64,000 bases of DNA from assembly GCF_000003855.2 (NCBI RefSeq), contig NW_003101675.1:984888-1048887 (forward strand), read 5' to 3'. The notes under the pieces were generated by a model that did not search any database, was not told the origin of the DNA, and saw only the letters and a list, made by a program, of their open reading frames with translations. This stretch comes from Blastomyces gilchristii SLH14081 (taxonomy: Eukaryota > Ascomycota > Eurotiomycetes > Onygenales > Ajellomycetaceae). Within the stretch, counting starts at the first letter, position 1. Every line of letters starts with the position of its first letter. This document shows positions 45,300-55,047 of the stretch, piece by piece. Both the position numbers and the translations under genes were made by a program.

Positions 45300-45760
45300 A
45301 TAATATTATAATCAGGCTGTCTAGACAGCATGTCAGCAGGGTTAAGCTGACCTGAATAATATCAGATATAGAAATCATACTCTGAAAGCAGCTCTGTTCA
45401 TCTGACTTGACATTCTATCAAGCTCTTTGTTATTAAGAAGTAATACAGATTTGCATAATCAGTGAGAACTTGCACTGAGTATTTACTACTCTGAAGATAA
45501 TGTCATCAGATCTTAAAGAATTTGATAATTGTTAACATCTTCTGATCATGAGTATCATATCTTCTCTGCATGAGTGATAACTTCTTGAAGAAGAAGGTCA
45601 CTGATCTTCATTTACAGTGTCTTATAGACTCTGTGAAAAAGTCTTCTCTCACAGATAATTCATTGTCTGTTTTCTCAGAAATGATTATTCTCTGATTCTT
45701 TCAATGTTGAAAGGTCTTCAATGTCAACTGTGAAAAGATTTCACAGATCTCATTCTCAGA
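45300..45760 (-). pseudogene. D RNase H and connection region
   Basis: Minus-strand reading shows Glu-Thr-Asp-Ile-Ser, Phe-Phe-Lys-Lys-Leu-Ser-Leu-Met-Gln-Arg-Arg-Tyr-Asp...His-Asp-Gln-Lys-Met-Leu-Thr-Ile, and Val-Leu-Thr-Asp-Tyr-Ala-Asn-Leu. This is the gypsy RNase H order (Asp...Glu...Asp), followed by Asn-Pro-Ala-Asp-Met-Leu-Ser-Arg. The catalytic Glu position reads Gln. Confidence 0.75.
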
Positions 45761-45949
45761 TATATCAGTCTCACACTGACTGAGTAAGTCAGGGTTAAAA
45801 TGATTCAGCATTGTGATATCTGTGAAAGCTTATTTCAATTCTGCAAACATCTGCACAGCACCTTGAGTGAGAATAAACAGTCTCATTTTTCTGTCTTTCA
45901 CACTTCTCTTCAACAGATCTGTAAGGGGGATAGTAATCTGTGAATATAC

Positions 45950-46620
45950 ATAGATGAATCATCTGTAGAAATTTGTAAATTCTAGAAACACCTGCACCTC
46001 GCGGTATATCTGTGACACCGGCCAGTTCTCAATGATGAAGACCCGGCTCCTGTTCATTGAAATGTCATTCATCTCAACAATATAGCCTAAGAAATCAATC
46101 TCCTGCATGTAGAACAAGCATTTTTCAGTGTTTGTATAGAGTTGATACTGTCTCAAGCAACTCAACACTTCTTGAACATGAGTATCATGTTCTTTCTCTG
46201 ATTTCAAGAAGATTAAAATGTTATCCAGGTATACTATGCAGGAGACATTGACAAGGCCTCACAGCACCTCATTTATATAGGTCTGAAAGATGGCTGAAGT
46301 ATTACAAAGATCAAAAGATAAAACAAGATATTCAAAATTGCTGTACTTAGTATGAAAAGCTGTTTTTCAAACATCATCTTCATTAACTCTGATTCTATGA
46401 TAGACATTCTGTATATCAATCTTTGAGAACATCTTTACTTCAGATAATTAATTGATCATCTCATTGATTAACAGTAATGAATAGCAATTCTTAACTATCA
46501 TCTTATTGAGACCTCTGTAGTCTATGCATAGATGTAGTCTATCATTCTTCTTGAGCACAAAGAGTATAGATGCCTCTGTCAGACTCTTTGATAAATGTAT
46601 TCAGTTCTTTGATTGTGCTT
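45950..46620 (-). pseudogene. D reverse transcriptase
   Basis: Reads Leu-Cys-Ile-Asp-Tyr-Arg-Gly-Leu-Asn-Lys, Lys-Ile-Asp-Ile-Gln, Lys-Thr-Ala-Phe, and Val-Tyr-Leu-Asp-Asn-Ile-Leu-Ile in order. The catalytic Tyr-Leu-Asp-Asp has become Tyr-Leu-Asp-Asn, a G-to-A type change. An open stretch at 45959-46207 covers the thumb, with Phe-Leu-Gly-Tyr-Ile-Val. A CpG-rich patch lies at about 45995-46050. Confidence 0.85.
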
Positions 46621-47139
46621 CTTCAAGATATTTGTGCAGAATATTCAACTTCTTTATAGATAAGTTGTAAAGAGGCCTGTACAGTGCTGTTGCACTGTCT
46701 TCAAGATGAATCTTATATCATATCTTGATATCAGGAAACTTCACTGCTTCTCTTTCTGAAAAGATATTCTTAAAATCTGTAAAGAGATATTGTATATGTT
46801 CATCTTCAATAATGAATACTGCTGCTAATCTTGCAGTGAGAGTGATAACTTCTTCATTTATTCTCAAGTTTCAATCATCTGCTATGCAGTATATTGACTC
46901 AATCTTTTTCTCAAGATTCTTCTGATGAAACTCTTCAGATTTCTCTATCACTGTCTCTTCATTAGTGAGACAGTATCATCACATCTGAGTGACTCAGTCA
47001 ATGAGAGAATTGTTTTCTCTCAATCACAGAAGACCTAGAATGACATTCTCATCTATGATGTTAACTGTGTGAAGAAGCAGACTGCTCTTCTTGAAGATTT
47101 CTTCTGAGTCTGTGATTACATACTTTGCTTGAATTATGC

Positions 47140-47300
47140 TAAAACAGTGACATTTCATTTCATCTGTAAATTTTACATGATCTGATAGACCTATCTTCTT
47201 TCAACTCTTCATCAAAGAAAAGAAATAGAATATGAAGTTAGTATCTGCTCTGAAGTTAAGTAGGCATCTCACTGATATCTCTCTATTCAGAGTATACATT
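47140..47300 (-). pseudogene. D protease remnant
   Basis: A frame with Cys-Leu-Leu-Asn-Phe-Arg-Ala-Asp-Thr-Asn-Phe-Ile occupies the place of the retropepsin Leu-Leu-Asp-Ser-Gly-Ala. The catalytic Asp, Ser and Gly have all changed. About 75 residues later Val-Ile-Leu-Gly-Leu-Leu then Trp/TGA-Leu-Arg matches the conserved C-terminal Ile-Leu-Gly-x-x-Trp-Leu. Position between gag and RT agrees. Confidence 0.65.
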
Positions 47301-47379
47301 GTAATTGTAACATAAACTCAGAGATATAAGAATTATCAATTCTTTTCTTTCTCTTCTTTATCTTTTATAAATACATTTG

Positions 47380-48361
47380 TCAGAAGAGAAGTTGACTTTG
47401 AGAAGATATCTTCTCAGTTTCTTTCCTTCTTCAGCTTCTTATAATCACTGATATAGTGATCACTAGCTCTGCAGTTGAAATAGAGATCTTTGTCAAATCT
47501 TTTTTAGCATTTCTTTGCAGTGAGTGAAGAATTAGAACACTTGAAATTCTTCTTTACTTTCTCTGCACTGAAGCTGTCATGATACTGTTTAGATCCTGTT
47601 GTTGATTACTTAGAAGAGATTTTGTTAACCTTTTTCTCAGAGAATTGATTATTTAAATAGATCTGAAAAGCCAGGTTGACAAGCTCAGTGCAATTAGTTA
47701 ATGAACTCTGATATTGTGATATCATTGTCTGCACCTTGTGAGTCAGCTTCACAAGATAAAGCTGTGTTTTTAATTGATTCAAATCATCAGTCAATTTCTC
47801 TCAATATTCTTTGAATCTTATGTTGAAATCAGAAGGATTTTCATTATCTTGTTAATATAATGAGTTGAACTGCTGCACTGCTGTGAAGCTGCAGTTGCAG
47901 TGATCTTCAATTTGATTCAGTAGAAAGTTCTTGAATTCTTCTCAAGTCATGACAGTATTGATATGCTCAAGCTCTCTCTTCTTGATGATCTAAGTAGTTG
48001 CAGAGATGCCTTCAAGAAGGTTGACAGTGTATATTACTTATATCTCATGAGTATTATACTGGCTCAGATTAAGGTGGAATTTTTATTCAAGAATACAGAT
48101 AAAGCTGTGAAATTCAGACAAGATGTTTCTCTTGTATCTTAGTGAATCTCTGATCTTAATCTCTCTATCTCCATAATAGATGTAGGTGTGTAGGGGCTGC
48201 GGCAGTGGCAGGGCGGTTGAAGAGCCCATGCCAAAATGTGCAGTGAGTTCAGGAATCTCAGATTCCTGCTGAGATAGAGGTGTATACACTCTAGGGAATG
48301 ATGTAGTATTTCCCTCAGAGGGTGGGGTCAGGTCAGTTCCAGTGTGAGTGTATGAGGCCAT
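47380..48361 (-). pseudogene. D gag
   Basis: Starts at Met 48361, 57 bp inside the 5' LTR. The first 92 codons are open (48083-48361): Thr/Pro-rich N-terminus, then Tyr-Tyr-Gly-Asp-Arg-Glu. A second open piece (47606-47794) holds a Gln/Leu-rich capsid-like segment, Met-Ile-Ser-Gln-Tyr-Gln-Ser-Ser-Leu. The first 180 bp are CpG-richer than the rest. A His/Cys pattern near 47455-47510 may be the zinc knuckle, but I cannot fix it. Confidence 0.65.
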
Positions 48362-48418
48362 ATCAGTCTATTAGAGCTTGACTGATTCAAATGTGTAATC
48401 AGATCAAGTGATTCAAAT

Positions 48419-48954
48419 TGTAATGTGACAGAACTGAAGTGATGACTAGTCAGTGATATCATGTAGAGATAGTTGTTTAAGAAGCTGTATAAGTGAGCTT
48501 GACTATCTTGCTTAAATAGTGAGCTTGTAGGCTACAGGGTTATTGTGAGGATATCACAGATATGATACTTAGTATACTAAGAAGATTGTATGAGGTATAC
48601 AGTAACTCTTATGTATATTTCTTTTATAGCAAAAGAAATGAATTACTGGCTTCTTTTATGAGAAGCCAGCATCTAGCTATTCTCTATAGACAATGGGCAG
48701 ATACCTTCTCTCATTTCATGAGTGAGAATAGCTGAAGTGATACCTCAGCAGTATCTCACTGCTAAGGAAAAGTAATCTGCTGACCTTGTATAGAAGCGGG
48801 GTTCTTATATTTATTAATCAGATCTTTCTATGATATATCTGAATGATGTCATAGAGTGGTTGGAAACCGGTTCAGATGAAATGGAATCATCCGCATGGAA
48901 GCGATGAGCCGTGTGGAACCGCAATGAGGCCTTGGCGCGGCCGGGAGCGTGACA
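48419..48954 (-). repeat. Element D 5' LTR (right)
   Basis: 536 bp. The outer (right) ~110 bp are CpG-rich (GGCGCGGCCGGGAGCG), and the left LTR equivalent has lost all of these. Its inner (left) end is the mutated one. Confidence 0.93.
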
Positions 48955-48959
48955 GTTCT

Positions 48960-49400
48960 TTATAGTCTGAATTGTCTGTTCTAATGCATTATCAGTCTCA
49001 GAGTGATAGGCAGTTGACAGATGATATGTAATCTTGAGAACTTAACAGATTCTTGTTCAGAGAGTGCTTACAAATTAATGACTCTAATCTGATACTATTG
49101 ATCTCAGCAACTCATGCATTCAATAGAATGAACTCTGTAAGAAGACTTCAGTAACTTGTTCAGTATTCATCTTATTATAAGATTTCAATATTACATCTTT
49201 ACTTAGTCAGTCAATGATGATTAGAATGTTTCTACCACTCTTGCTCTCAGATAGATTAATAGTGAAGTCAATTACTACATCTCATCAGATTCTATCAGAA
49301 ATATTAAGTGATTTCAGTAGACCTTTTCTACAGTTCTTTTATAAGATAATGAAAGAACAGTGATTGCAGTTTTAAATGAAGTGTCTGATGCTGTTTAATA
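48960..49400 (-). pseudogene. C integrase core
   Basis: Reads Gly-Leu-Leu-Lys-Ser-Leu, then Asp-Val-Val-Ile-Asp-Phe-Thr-Ile-Asn-Leu (first catalytic Asp), Asn-Ile-Leu-Ile-Ile-Ile-Asp, and Ser-Ile-Val-Ser-Asp (second Asp). TGA stands at expected Trp sites. The C-terminal part continues to the left of D at 41143-40406. Confidence 0.75.
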
Positions 49401-49959
49401 TCTTAGGTCAATAGAACTCTCAGAAGATCATTCTATACAGTTATTCATGACCTGAATAATCAGTTATATATAAATCATGCATCTCTTGTATTATCTGAGT
49501 GTGTAAGAGTTCAGAGTGAGAGACTCAGCATCATTTATAAAATTATAGAGTATTATTATCATTGATTGAATATTCTGAGATGTCAGTTCTTACATGTAAT
49601 TCTGAGGAAAATCAGAGTGCTTCTTGTCATACTGCTTCAGTGAGTGCTTAGAGAAGTTCATCAGTTTAAGCTACTATATATCATAGCTCATCTAATATAG
49701 GTTTGAGAGAAGTTGAGATATCAGTGATAATTCTAATTAAAGAAGCATGTATAGTGCTGTGAGCTGTTTCATCTTGATTAACTAGTATCTTCAGATTCAA
49801 GAGCTGATGCTCTCAGTTCATTCAGTAAGTATCTGTTACATCAGATGATATATCTTACTCTCATTATAAGAGGGCATCTGTCATCAAGTTCTGGCTGTCA
49901 GAATAATAGTGTATTGTAAAATGAAAGCAGCTTAAGAACTCAGATCATCATATCTATCA

Positions 49960-51060
49960 TTCAGTGAGTTTACAGATAGTTATAAAGTATTTAAGATTCT
50001 TATGATCTGTGACTATCTCAAATTCAGAGATACTTCAGAGTTCAGAGTCTCATTCTTCTAAACAGTGTATGATCATGAGAAGTTCCTTGTCATAGATCTC
50101 ATAATTGCATTCAGTGAGACTCAGTTTCTTAGACATGAAGATATATGATTGTAGAACATCTTCATCATCATATTACAATATCACTTCTTCTGTCACATAG
50201 TCAGAGAAATCAGCTTTAACAACTGTCTTATAATCAGAATTGAATGTTATCAGCAGAGAGATATTAATGAACATCTTCTTTATCTGTATAAATGCAGCTT
50301 CAGTGTTCACTGATCATTGAAATACTGAGTCTTTCTTAGTGAGTTCTGTAAGTGATCTCATGATATCTGAGAAGTTTTATATAAATCACTGATAGAAGTT
50401 AGCAAATTCAATGAAGCTTTATACATCTTTCACAGTGTGTAAGGCCTCTCATTCAAGAATAGCAGAGACCTTCTCAGAATTCATTCAGATTCTCTTATCA
50501 GCTTCTATGATGAAATCTAAGTATTTAGTACTCTTGACTTTGAAATCACACTTGTTAATATCAATTGATAGTTCTGCTTCTTGTAGTTATTGTAATACTC
50601 TTTGCACATGCTCTTGATGTTTCTTTCTGAATTCATCAGTGAAGATGAGAATGTCATCTAAATAAGCAGATACAAATTTATCAAGAAAGTCTCAGAGTGC
50701 TCAGTTAATATACTTCTGAAATGTACTGAGAGCATTGATCAGTTCAAAGAGTGTGACTACTCATTCAAAGAGATTATATCATGTTTAAAATGCTGTAAGC
50801 CACTCATCCTCTTCAGTAATGCAGATCTTATGAAACACAGTGATGATATCTAACTTTATAAATCATTGAGCTTGTTCAATATGAGCTAGAGTTTCATTGA
50901 TAAGAGATAAAGAATAACAGTCTTTCTTTATTAATCTGTTCAATTCTTGATAATTCACACAGAATTGAAGTTCTTCACCTGATTTCTTTGCAAAGAGAAT
51001 AGAGGCTGCAGTGAAAGAGTTACTAATATATATAAATTCTTTATTCAACAGATCATTGAG
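49960..51060 (-). pseudogene. C reverse transcriptase and RNase H
   Basis: An open piece at 50863-51048 begins Met-Asn-Lys-Glu-Phe-Ile and holds Phe-Cys-Val-Asn-Tyr-Gln-Glu-Leu-Asn. Catalytic Ala-Tyr-Leu-Asp-Asp-Ile-Leu-Ile-Phe is intact near 50650-50675. RNase H follows with Val-Lys-Ala-Asp-Phe-Ser-Asp-Tyr and Tyr-Glu-Ile-Tyr-Asp-Lys-Glu-Leu. Stops are mainly TGA for Trp. This is the best-preserved pol region of the B/C family. Confidence 0.85.
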
Positions 51061-51477
51061 TGTCTTTTGAAGAAGAAGAAGTTCATCTCAGAATATGTTA
51101 TAAAGAGAGTCTCATGATGATTCAGAGTTCTTATCATTCTTTTTCTCTAACTTGATACTGTGATTCACTTCAGAATCTTATAAGAGAGATATGTTTATAA
51201 TATTGTCTTGTCAGAAGACATCTAGATATTCATGATATTATTGAGAGAGTTTTATATGAGAATCTGTTGTTGTAACATGAGATAACTTTTCTAGAGTCTT
51301 TTTGATATTGATCAGACTGACAGAATAGATTGTTATATAATCTCACTATCAGTGACTTCTTTTTCAGAGCATTTTATACATGTTAACAGAGATCTGTGTC
51401 AGATTCATGATCTTGTGAATGTCATCTTTGTGAATTCTATCATTGTTAGAGAATATCAAGCTTCTGTTTTAAGTGTT

Positions 51478-51805
51478 TAACAAGATGCCTTGTTCAGATA
51501 GTCAGGCAAGTTCTAATATAAGATTATAATTGAGATTATCAACTTCATATATGTAGACATCTTCATGTTAATGTTCTCTCACATCTATAATCAACTTCAT
51601 CATGTAACAGGTACAAATGTCTTTTGAATCATCAAATTCTGTGAGAAGTCAGAGTTTTGATAAGAAGATATACTGAAGGTTATGATGTCTTACAACTGAA
51701 GATTTTATCATTGCATAGTAGCATAGACTGCTGTCTATCATAGCTTTCATATTATACATGTTATTAATCACAGTAGATACAAGAATCATATTCATTGTCA
51801 TTTTC
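51478..51805 (-). pseudogene. C retropepsin-like protease
   Basis: Counterpart of B 16614-16907. Ala-Met-Ile-Asp-Ser-Ser (active-site Asp, usual Gly replaced by Ser) and a late Tyr-Asn-Leu-Ile-Leu-Glu-Leu. Three TGA/TAA stops, where B has none over the same span. Confidence 0.7.
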
Positions 51806-51899
51806 TCTTTAAATTATTATCATCTGATCTCTTCAAGCTTCTGTTTATGAATTTGAACAGGAGCTAATCTTTTCCCTGTTTCATCAGAGCATTCTCATA

Positions 51900-52970
51900 G
51901 TTATCTTTCAAATCTTTCTCTAATGTAATGTGGTTGGTGCAGACAGGCACTGATTCATTCTTCAAACAAGAAGACACTGATCTTTCTCTCAAGTGTGAAG
52001 ATACATAGATTAATCAGCAGTTGAAAGCAATGTGTTCTGATCAGTTACAGTTGATGCACACTTTATATTGATATTAATCAGCAACTTCTTCAGGAGTGAT
52101 TTCAGAAACTCAGAAGCCTGTTCAGACAGTGAAGACCCTTGCTTATGTATAGACATTCAAGTCTACTCAGTTCATAGCATCTGTATCATTGTTGTTATTC
52201 TTCAGCACAGATGTGTGAGTGACTGAAATGTAACATCTTCTGTCACTGTTCTGTATACTCTTGAGCTTGATAAGATGATCATTCAATGTTCAGAGCTGTG
52301 TGCAGAAGCCTTCATAAGTCTGGTCTTTGTCTACACTTACAAGAGTCTGTAAGAGTTTAAAAGTCAATGTCTTCTTAAGCATACTAATCTTCATTCAATT
52401 CTCTCAAGATTGATTACCTGCTTCTAGAATCTTGATGTTGAAGTCAGAGATGAATATTGTAAAAGAAGTGTTTCTCTGTCAGATGCTCTGTAATCAATCT
52501 AATACTTTCTGTTGCATGACAGTGTCTCAGAACAGAATATCAAGATATTTGATAATATTGTCAGATATTCACAACACTGATTCACATGCTTTCATTCATG
52601 AATAAAACTTCTGTTTTATGTGATTCTTCAATCATTCATTGATATATCAATCTTGATTGATTAATGAACTGATAGCATTTTCATCTACACTCAGTTTCAC
52701 AAGCATTTCCATTCTTCATGATGAGTAGAGAGTGAGATTGAAAGTATTAAAATATATGAGAGCATCTAAGTGTTCTTTCAGTGCTTTTGTATTTGATTCT
52801 GTAGATGTTGAAATTGTATGAGTTAATTATTGAATCTCTTCATATTGAAGTTGTTAAGTTGTGTGCATGTCTGCTATCTGTTGCTGTTGTAATTTCAACA
52901 TTGCTCAGAGTCACTGTGATATTACTTCTATACTTGTGTTCAAGAGTTCTTTCATATTATTGTTAGACAT
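51900..52970 (-). pseudogene. C gag with one intact zinc knuckle
   Basis: Likely Met at 52970 (Met-Ser-Asn-Asn-Asn-Met-Lys-Glu-Leu). The N-terminus is Gln-rich and coiled-coil-like. A single Cys-x2-Cys-x4-His-x4-Cys knuckle lies at about 52017-52058. The knuckle binds element RNA in Ty3/gypsy gags. Stops throughout. The equivalent B knuckle has lost a Cys. Confidence 0.7.
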
Positions 52971-53235
52971 GATTATATCATTTTATCAGATGTGTGATAT
53001 CTGTGAAATCTGAAGAAGTGTAATTGTATGAATATCTCATATATCTGAGTGTCAGAACTCTCAGGTCTTTCACTGATATTCTTTTATAAGATCTTACTCT
53101 CTTTATAAGATCTTGTTGCAGGGTCAGAGTGACTGATGAGCAAGCTTCTATCTGAGAACTCAGTGTCTGCTTAACTGTTTGACTATTTCTCTATTTCTTA
53201 CACATTGTTACATGTTCAGATATCTCTCAATGAAT

Positions 53236-53300
53236 AATCATTTCTAATGAGGAGATGATGCGTGGATAATTGTTCCTAATAAGGAGACAATGAATGTTTT
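53236..53300. repeat. Two ~31-bp tandem units inside the C 5' LTR
   Basis: Units around ATAATCATTTCTAATGAGGAG and ATAATTGTTCCTAATAAGGAG. B has the same pair at 54010-54076, adjacent to its 5' LTR. The place is where a primer-binding site is expected, but I could not match it to a tRNA. Confidence 0.65.
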
Positions 53301-53305
53301 TCTAG

Positions 53306-53634
53306 TGTAAGGGGCCTATGCTGAATAGATCAGTATAATATTATAGGTCTTATATAACAAAGAGAAAAACATTAGAGAAGGAAAGAAAGAGAAAGTGTAG
53401 GAATTGGCGATTGGGGTGGATATTTATACATGTATGTGATGGCATACGCAGTGGAGCTTCAGGGCGGAAGAATCTATACGCGTTCGTGGCGGCCGAGGAT
53501 CGGTGATCGAGAATGGCCGAGAATCAGAGCGTACGTGTTCGAGAGTGAAGTGGAAGAATCTATGGAGTGGAGCGGAAGAATCTATGGAGTGTAACGGAAT
53601 AGTCTATATAATTGATCGGGCGCAGCCCGCCACA
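53306..53634 (-). repeat. Element C 5' LTR (right)
   Basis: 329 bp. CpG-rich from about 53400 to its outer end (CGGGCGCAGCCCGCCACA). The inner ~40 bp are mutated (ATGCTG for ACGCCG). Confidence 0.93.
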
Positions 53635-53639
53635 AAGTT

Positions 53640-54083
53640 GTTGAGTTGTATGCATATCAGCTATCTATTGCTGTTGTAATTTCAACATTGCTCAGAGCCA
53701 CTGTGACATCATATCTATGCTCATATTTGAGAGTTCTCTCATATTATCTTTAGACATGATTATATTGATTGTCAGATATGTGATATCTGTGAAAGTGTAA
53801 TTATATAAATATCTTATACATCTGAGATATCAGAACTCTCAGATCTTTCACTGACATTCTCTTGTAAGATCTTACTCTCTTTATAAGATCTTGTTACAGA
53901 GTCAGAGTGACTGATGAGCAAGCTTTTATCTGAAGACTTGATATTTGCTTAACTGTTTAACTGTTTCTCTATTTCTTACACATTGTTATATATTCAGATA
54001 TCTCAGTGAGTAATCATTTCTAATAAGAAGACAATGAATGTGAATAATCATTTCTAATAAGAAGATGATAAACATTTTTCAAG
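53640..54083 (-). pseudogene. B leader and gag N-terminus
   Basis: Likely gag Met at 53757 (Met-Ser-Lys-Asp-Asn-Met), matching C at 52970. Element C splits the reading frame at 53635-53639. A tandem repeat at 54010-54076 lies next to the LTR. Confidence 0.65.
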
Positions 54084-54403
54084 TGTAAGAGGCCTATGCT
54101 GAATAGATCAGTATAATATTTATAGGTCTTATATAACAAAGTGAAAAACATTAGAGAAGGAAAGAAAGAGAAAGTGTGGAAATCAGTGATTGAAGTGAAT
54201 ATTTATACGCATATGTGGTGGTGTACACAGTGGAACTTCAGGGCGGAAGAATAGGGGTTTTCATACACAGTGAAGCTTCGGGGCGGAAGAATAGGAATTC
54301 TGTAGGTTTTCAGCCGAGGATCAGCGACCGAGAATTGAAGCAGTAGGAATCTGTGGAGTGTAACGGAATAGTCTATATGATTGATCGGGCGCAGCCCGCC
54401 ACA
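54084..54403 (-). repeat. Element B 5' LTR (right)
   Basis: 320 bp, outer end CpG-rich (CGGGCGCAGCCCGCCACA), inner end mutated. Followed by duplication CTAGT (54404-54408). Confidence 0.93.
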
Positions 54404-54408
54404 CTAGT

Positions 54409-55018
54409 GTATATAAAGATACTTGAACAGTCAAAGATCTCTGAAGTAAGAGTAGCAGATTTGAAAATGAGAGTTCATGAATACAAAGTCTCAAGAATGA
54501 ATCTCAAAGCTTAAACACAGTGTTCAAACTGTCAAAGATATGAACACTTTGCAATCTCTTATTTTAGAAACTTAAAATATACATTCTGTGCTAGAGATCA
54601 TAAAACTAGTGAGTATAAATGTAAAACATGCTTAAAAAGAGATGAAATATATCAACACACTCTGCTTAAATGCTCTAATTATAAAGAAAAACATGCATCT
54701 AGCTCAAAAGAATGTATATTTACTTCAAGAACTCAAAAGAACTGAAGAAAAGATGAAGCTCAAAGTAAATCTAGAACTGAAGAGAATAGTCAAGTCAGTA
54801 AATCTACAACTATAAGCTTAAAAAGAAGAAACTCTTAACTATTTAAATCTTCAAACTTCAATTCTTCAGCTAAATATAAACAGAATTTGAATTCTCAAAC
54901 TTCTGTTAAGATTAGAGAATTGAGAAATAACTCTGATAATAAACTATATATAATACAAGCAGTTGAGATTCCTACTTTTTAAAATAGTTATAATCTACTA
55001 TCTGATAATAGTGATTAA
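54409..55018 (+). pseudogene. LINE-2 ORF1, 3' portion with zinc knuckles
   Basis: Matches LINE-1 32675-33285. The Cys/His clusters are still recognisable but have lost residues (for example, a Cys codon TGT has become TAT near 54570). The ORF1 stop TAG of LINE-1 is TAA here (55016-55018). Confidence 0.8.
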
Positions 55019-55047
55019 ATTCTACTCTATCTCTACTCTCTTTTAGT

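Larger units (their letters stand above)
41149..48954 (-). mobile_element. Element D: chromodomain Ty3/gypsy inserted in C
   Basis: 536-bp LTRs (41149-41684 and 48419-48954), duplications GTTCT (41144-41148 and 48955-48959). Minus strand: gag start at 48361, protease near 47280, RT about 46580-45960, RNase H about 45720-45350, integrase about 44960-44000, chromodomain about 43700-43500. Then follows an unusual ~1.8 kb before the 3' LTR (41685-43490) with protein-like sequence on the opposite strand. Total 7.8 kb. Broken by stops, mostly TGA for Trp. Confidence 0.93.
40077..53634 (-). mobile_element. Element C: Ty3/gypsy of the B family, inserted in B and hosting D
   Basis: 329-bp LTRs (40077-40405 and 53306-53634), duplications AAGTT at 40072-40076 and 53635-53639. 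Own length without D about 5.75 kb, matching B. Genes on the minus strand: gag from about 52970, zinc knuckle near 52040, protease about 51800-51480, RT about 51050-50440, RNase H about 50330-49980, integrase about 49340-49050. It is the better-preserved of the two copies and holds empty-site versions of the hAT-2 target (near 52565) and its own target (near 52850). Confidence 0.93.
12957..54403 (-). mobile_element. Element B: Ty3/gypsy LTR retrotransposon hosting hAT-2 and C
   Basis: Bounded by 320-bp LTRs (12957-13276 and 54084-54403), beginning TGTAAGAGG and ending CACA on the plus strand, with 5-bp duplications CTAGT (12952-12956 and 54404-54408). Genes run on the minus strand, so the right LTR is the 5' LTR. 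Without nested insertions B is about 5.8 kb. hAT-2 (17710-39779) and element C (40077-53634) both landed in its gag region. Coding remnants are protease (16614-16907), RT (about 16100-15500), RNase H (about 15390-15040) and integrase (about 14390-14090). I see no chromodomain. Confidence 0.93.
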
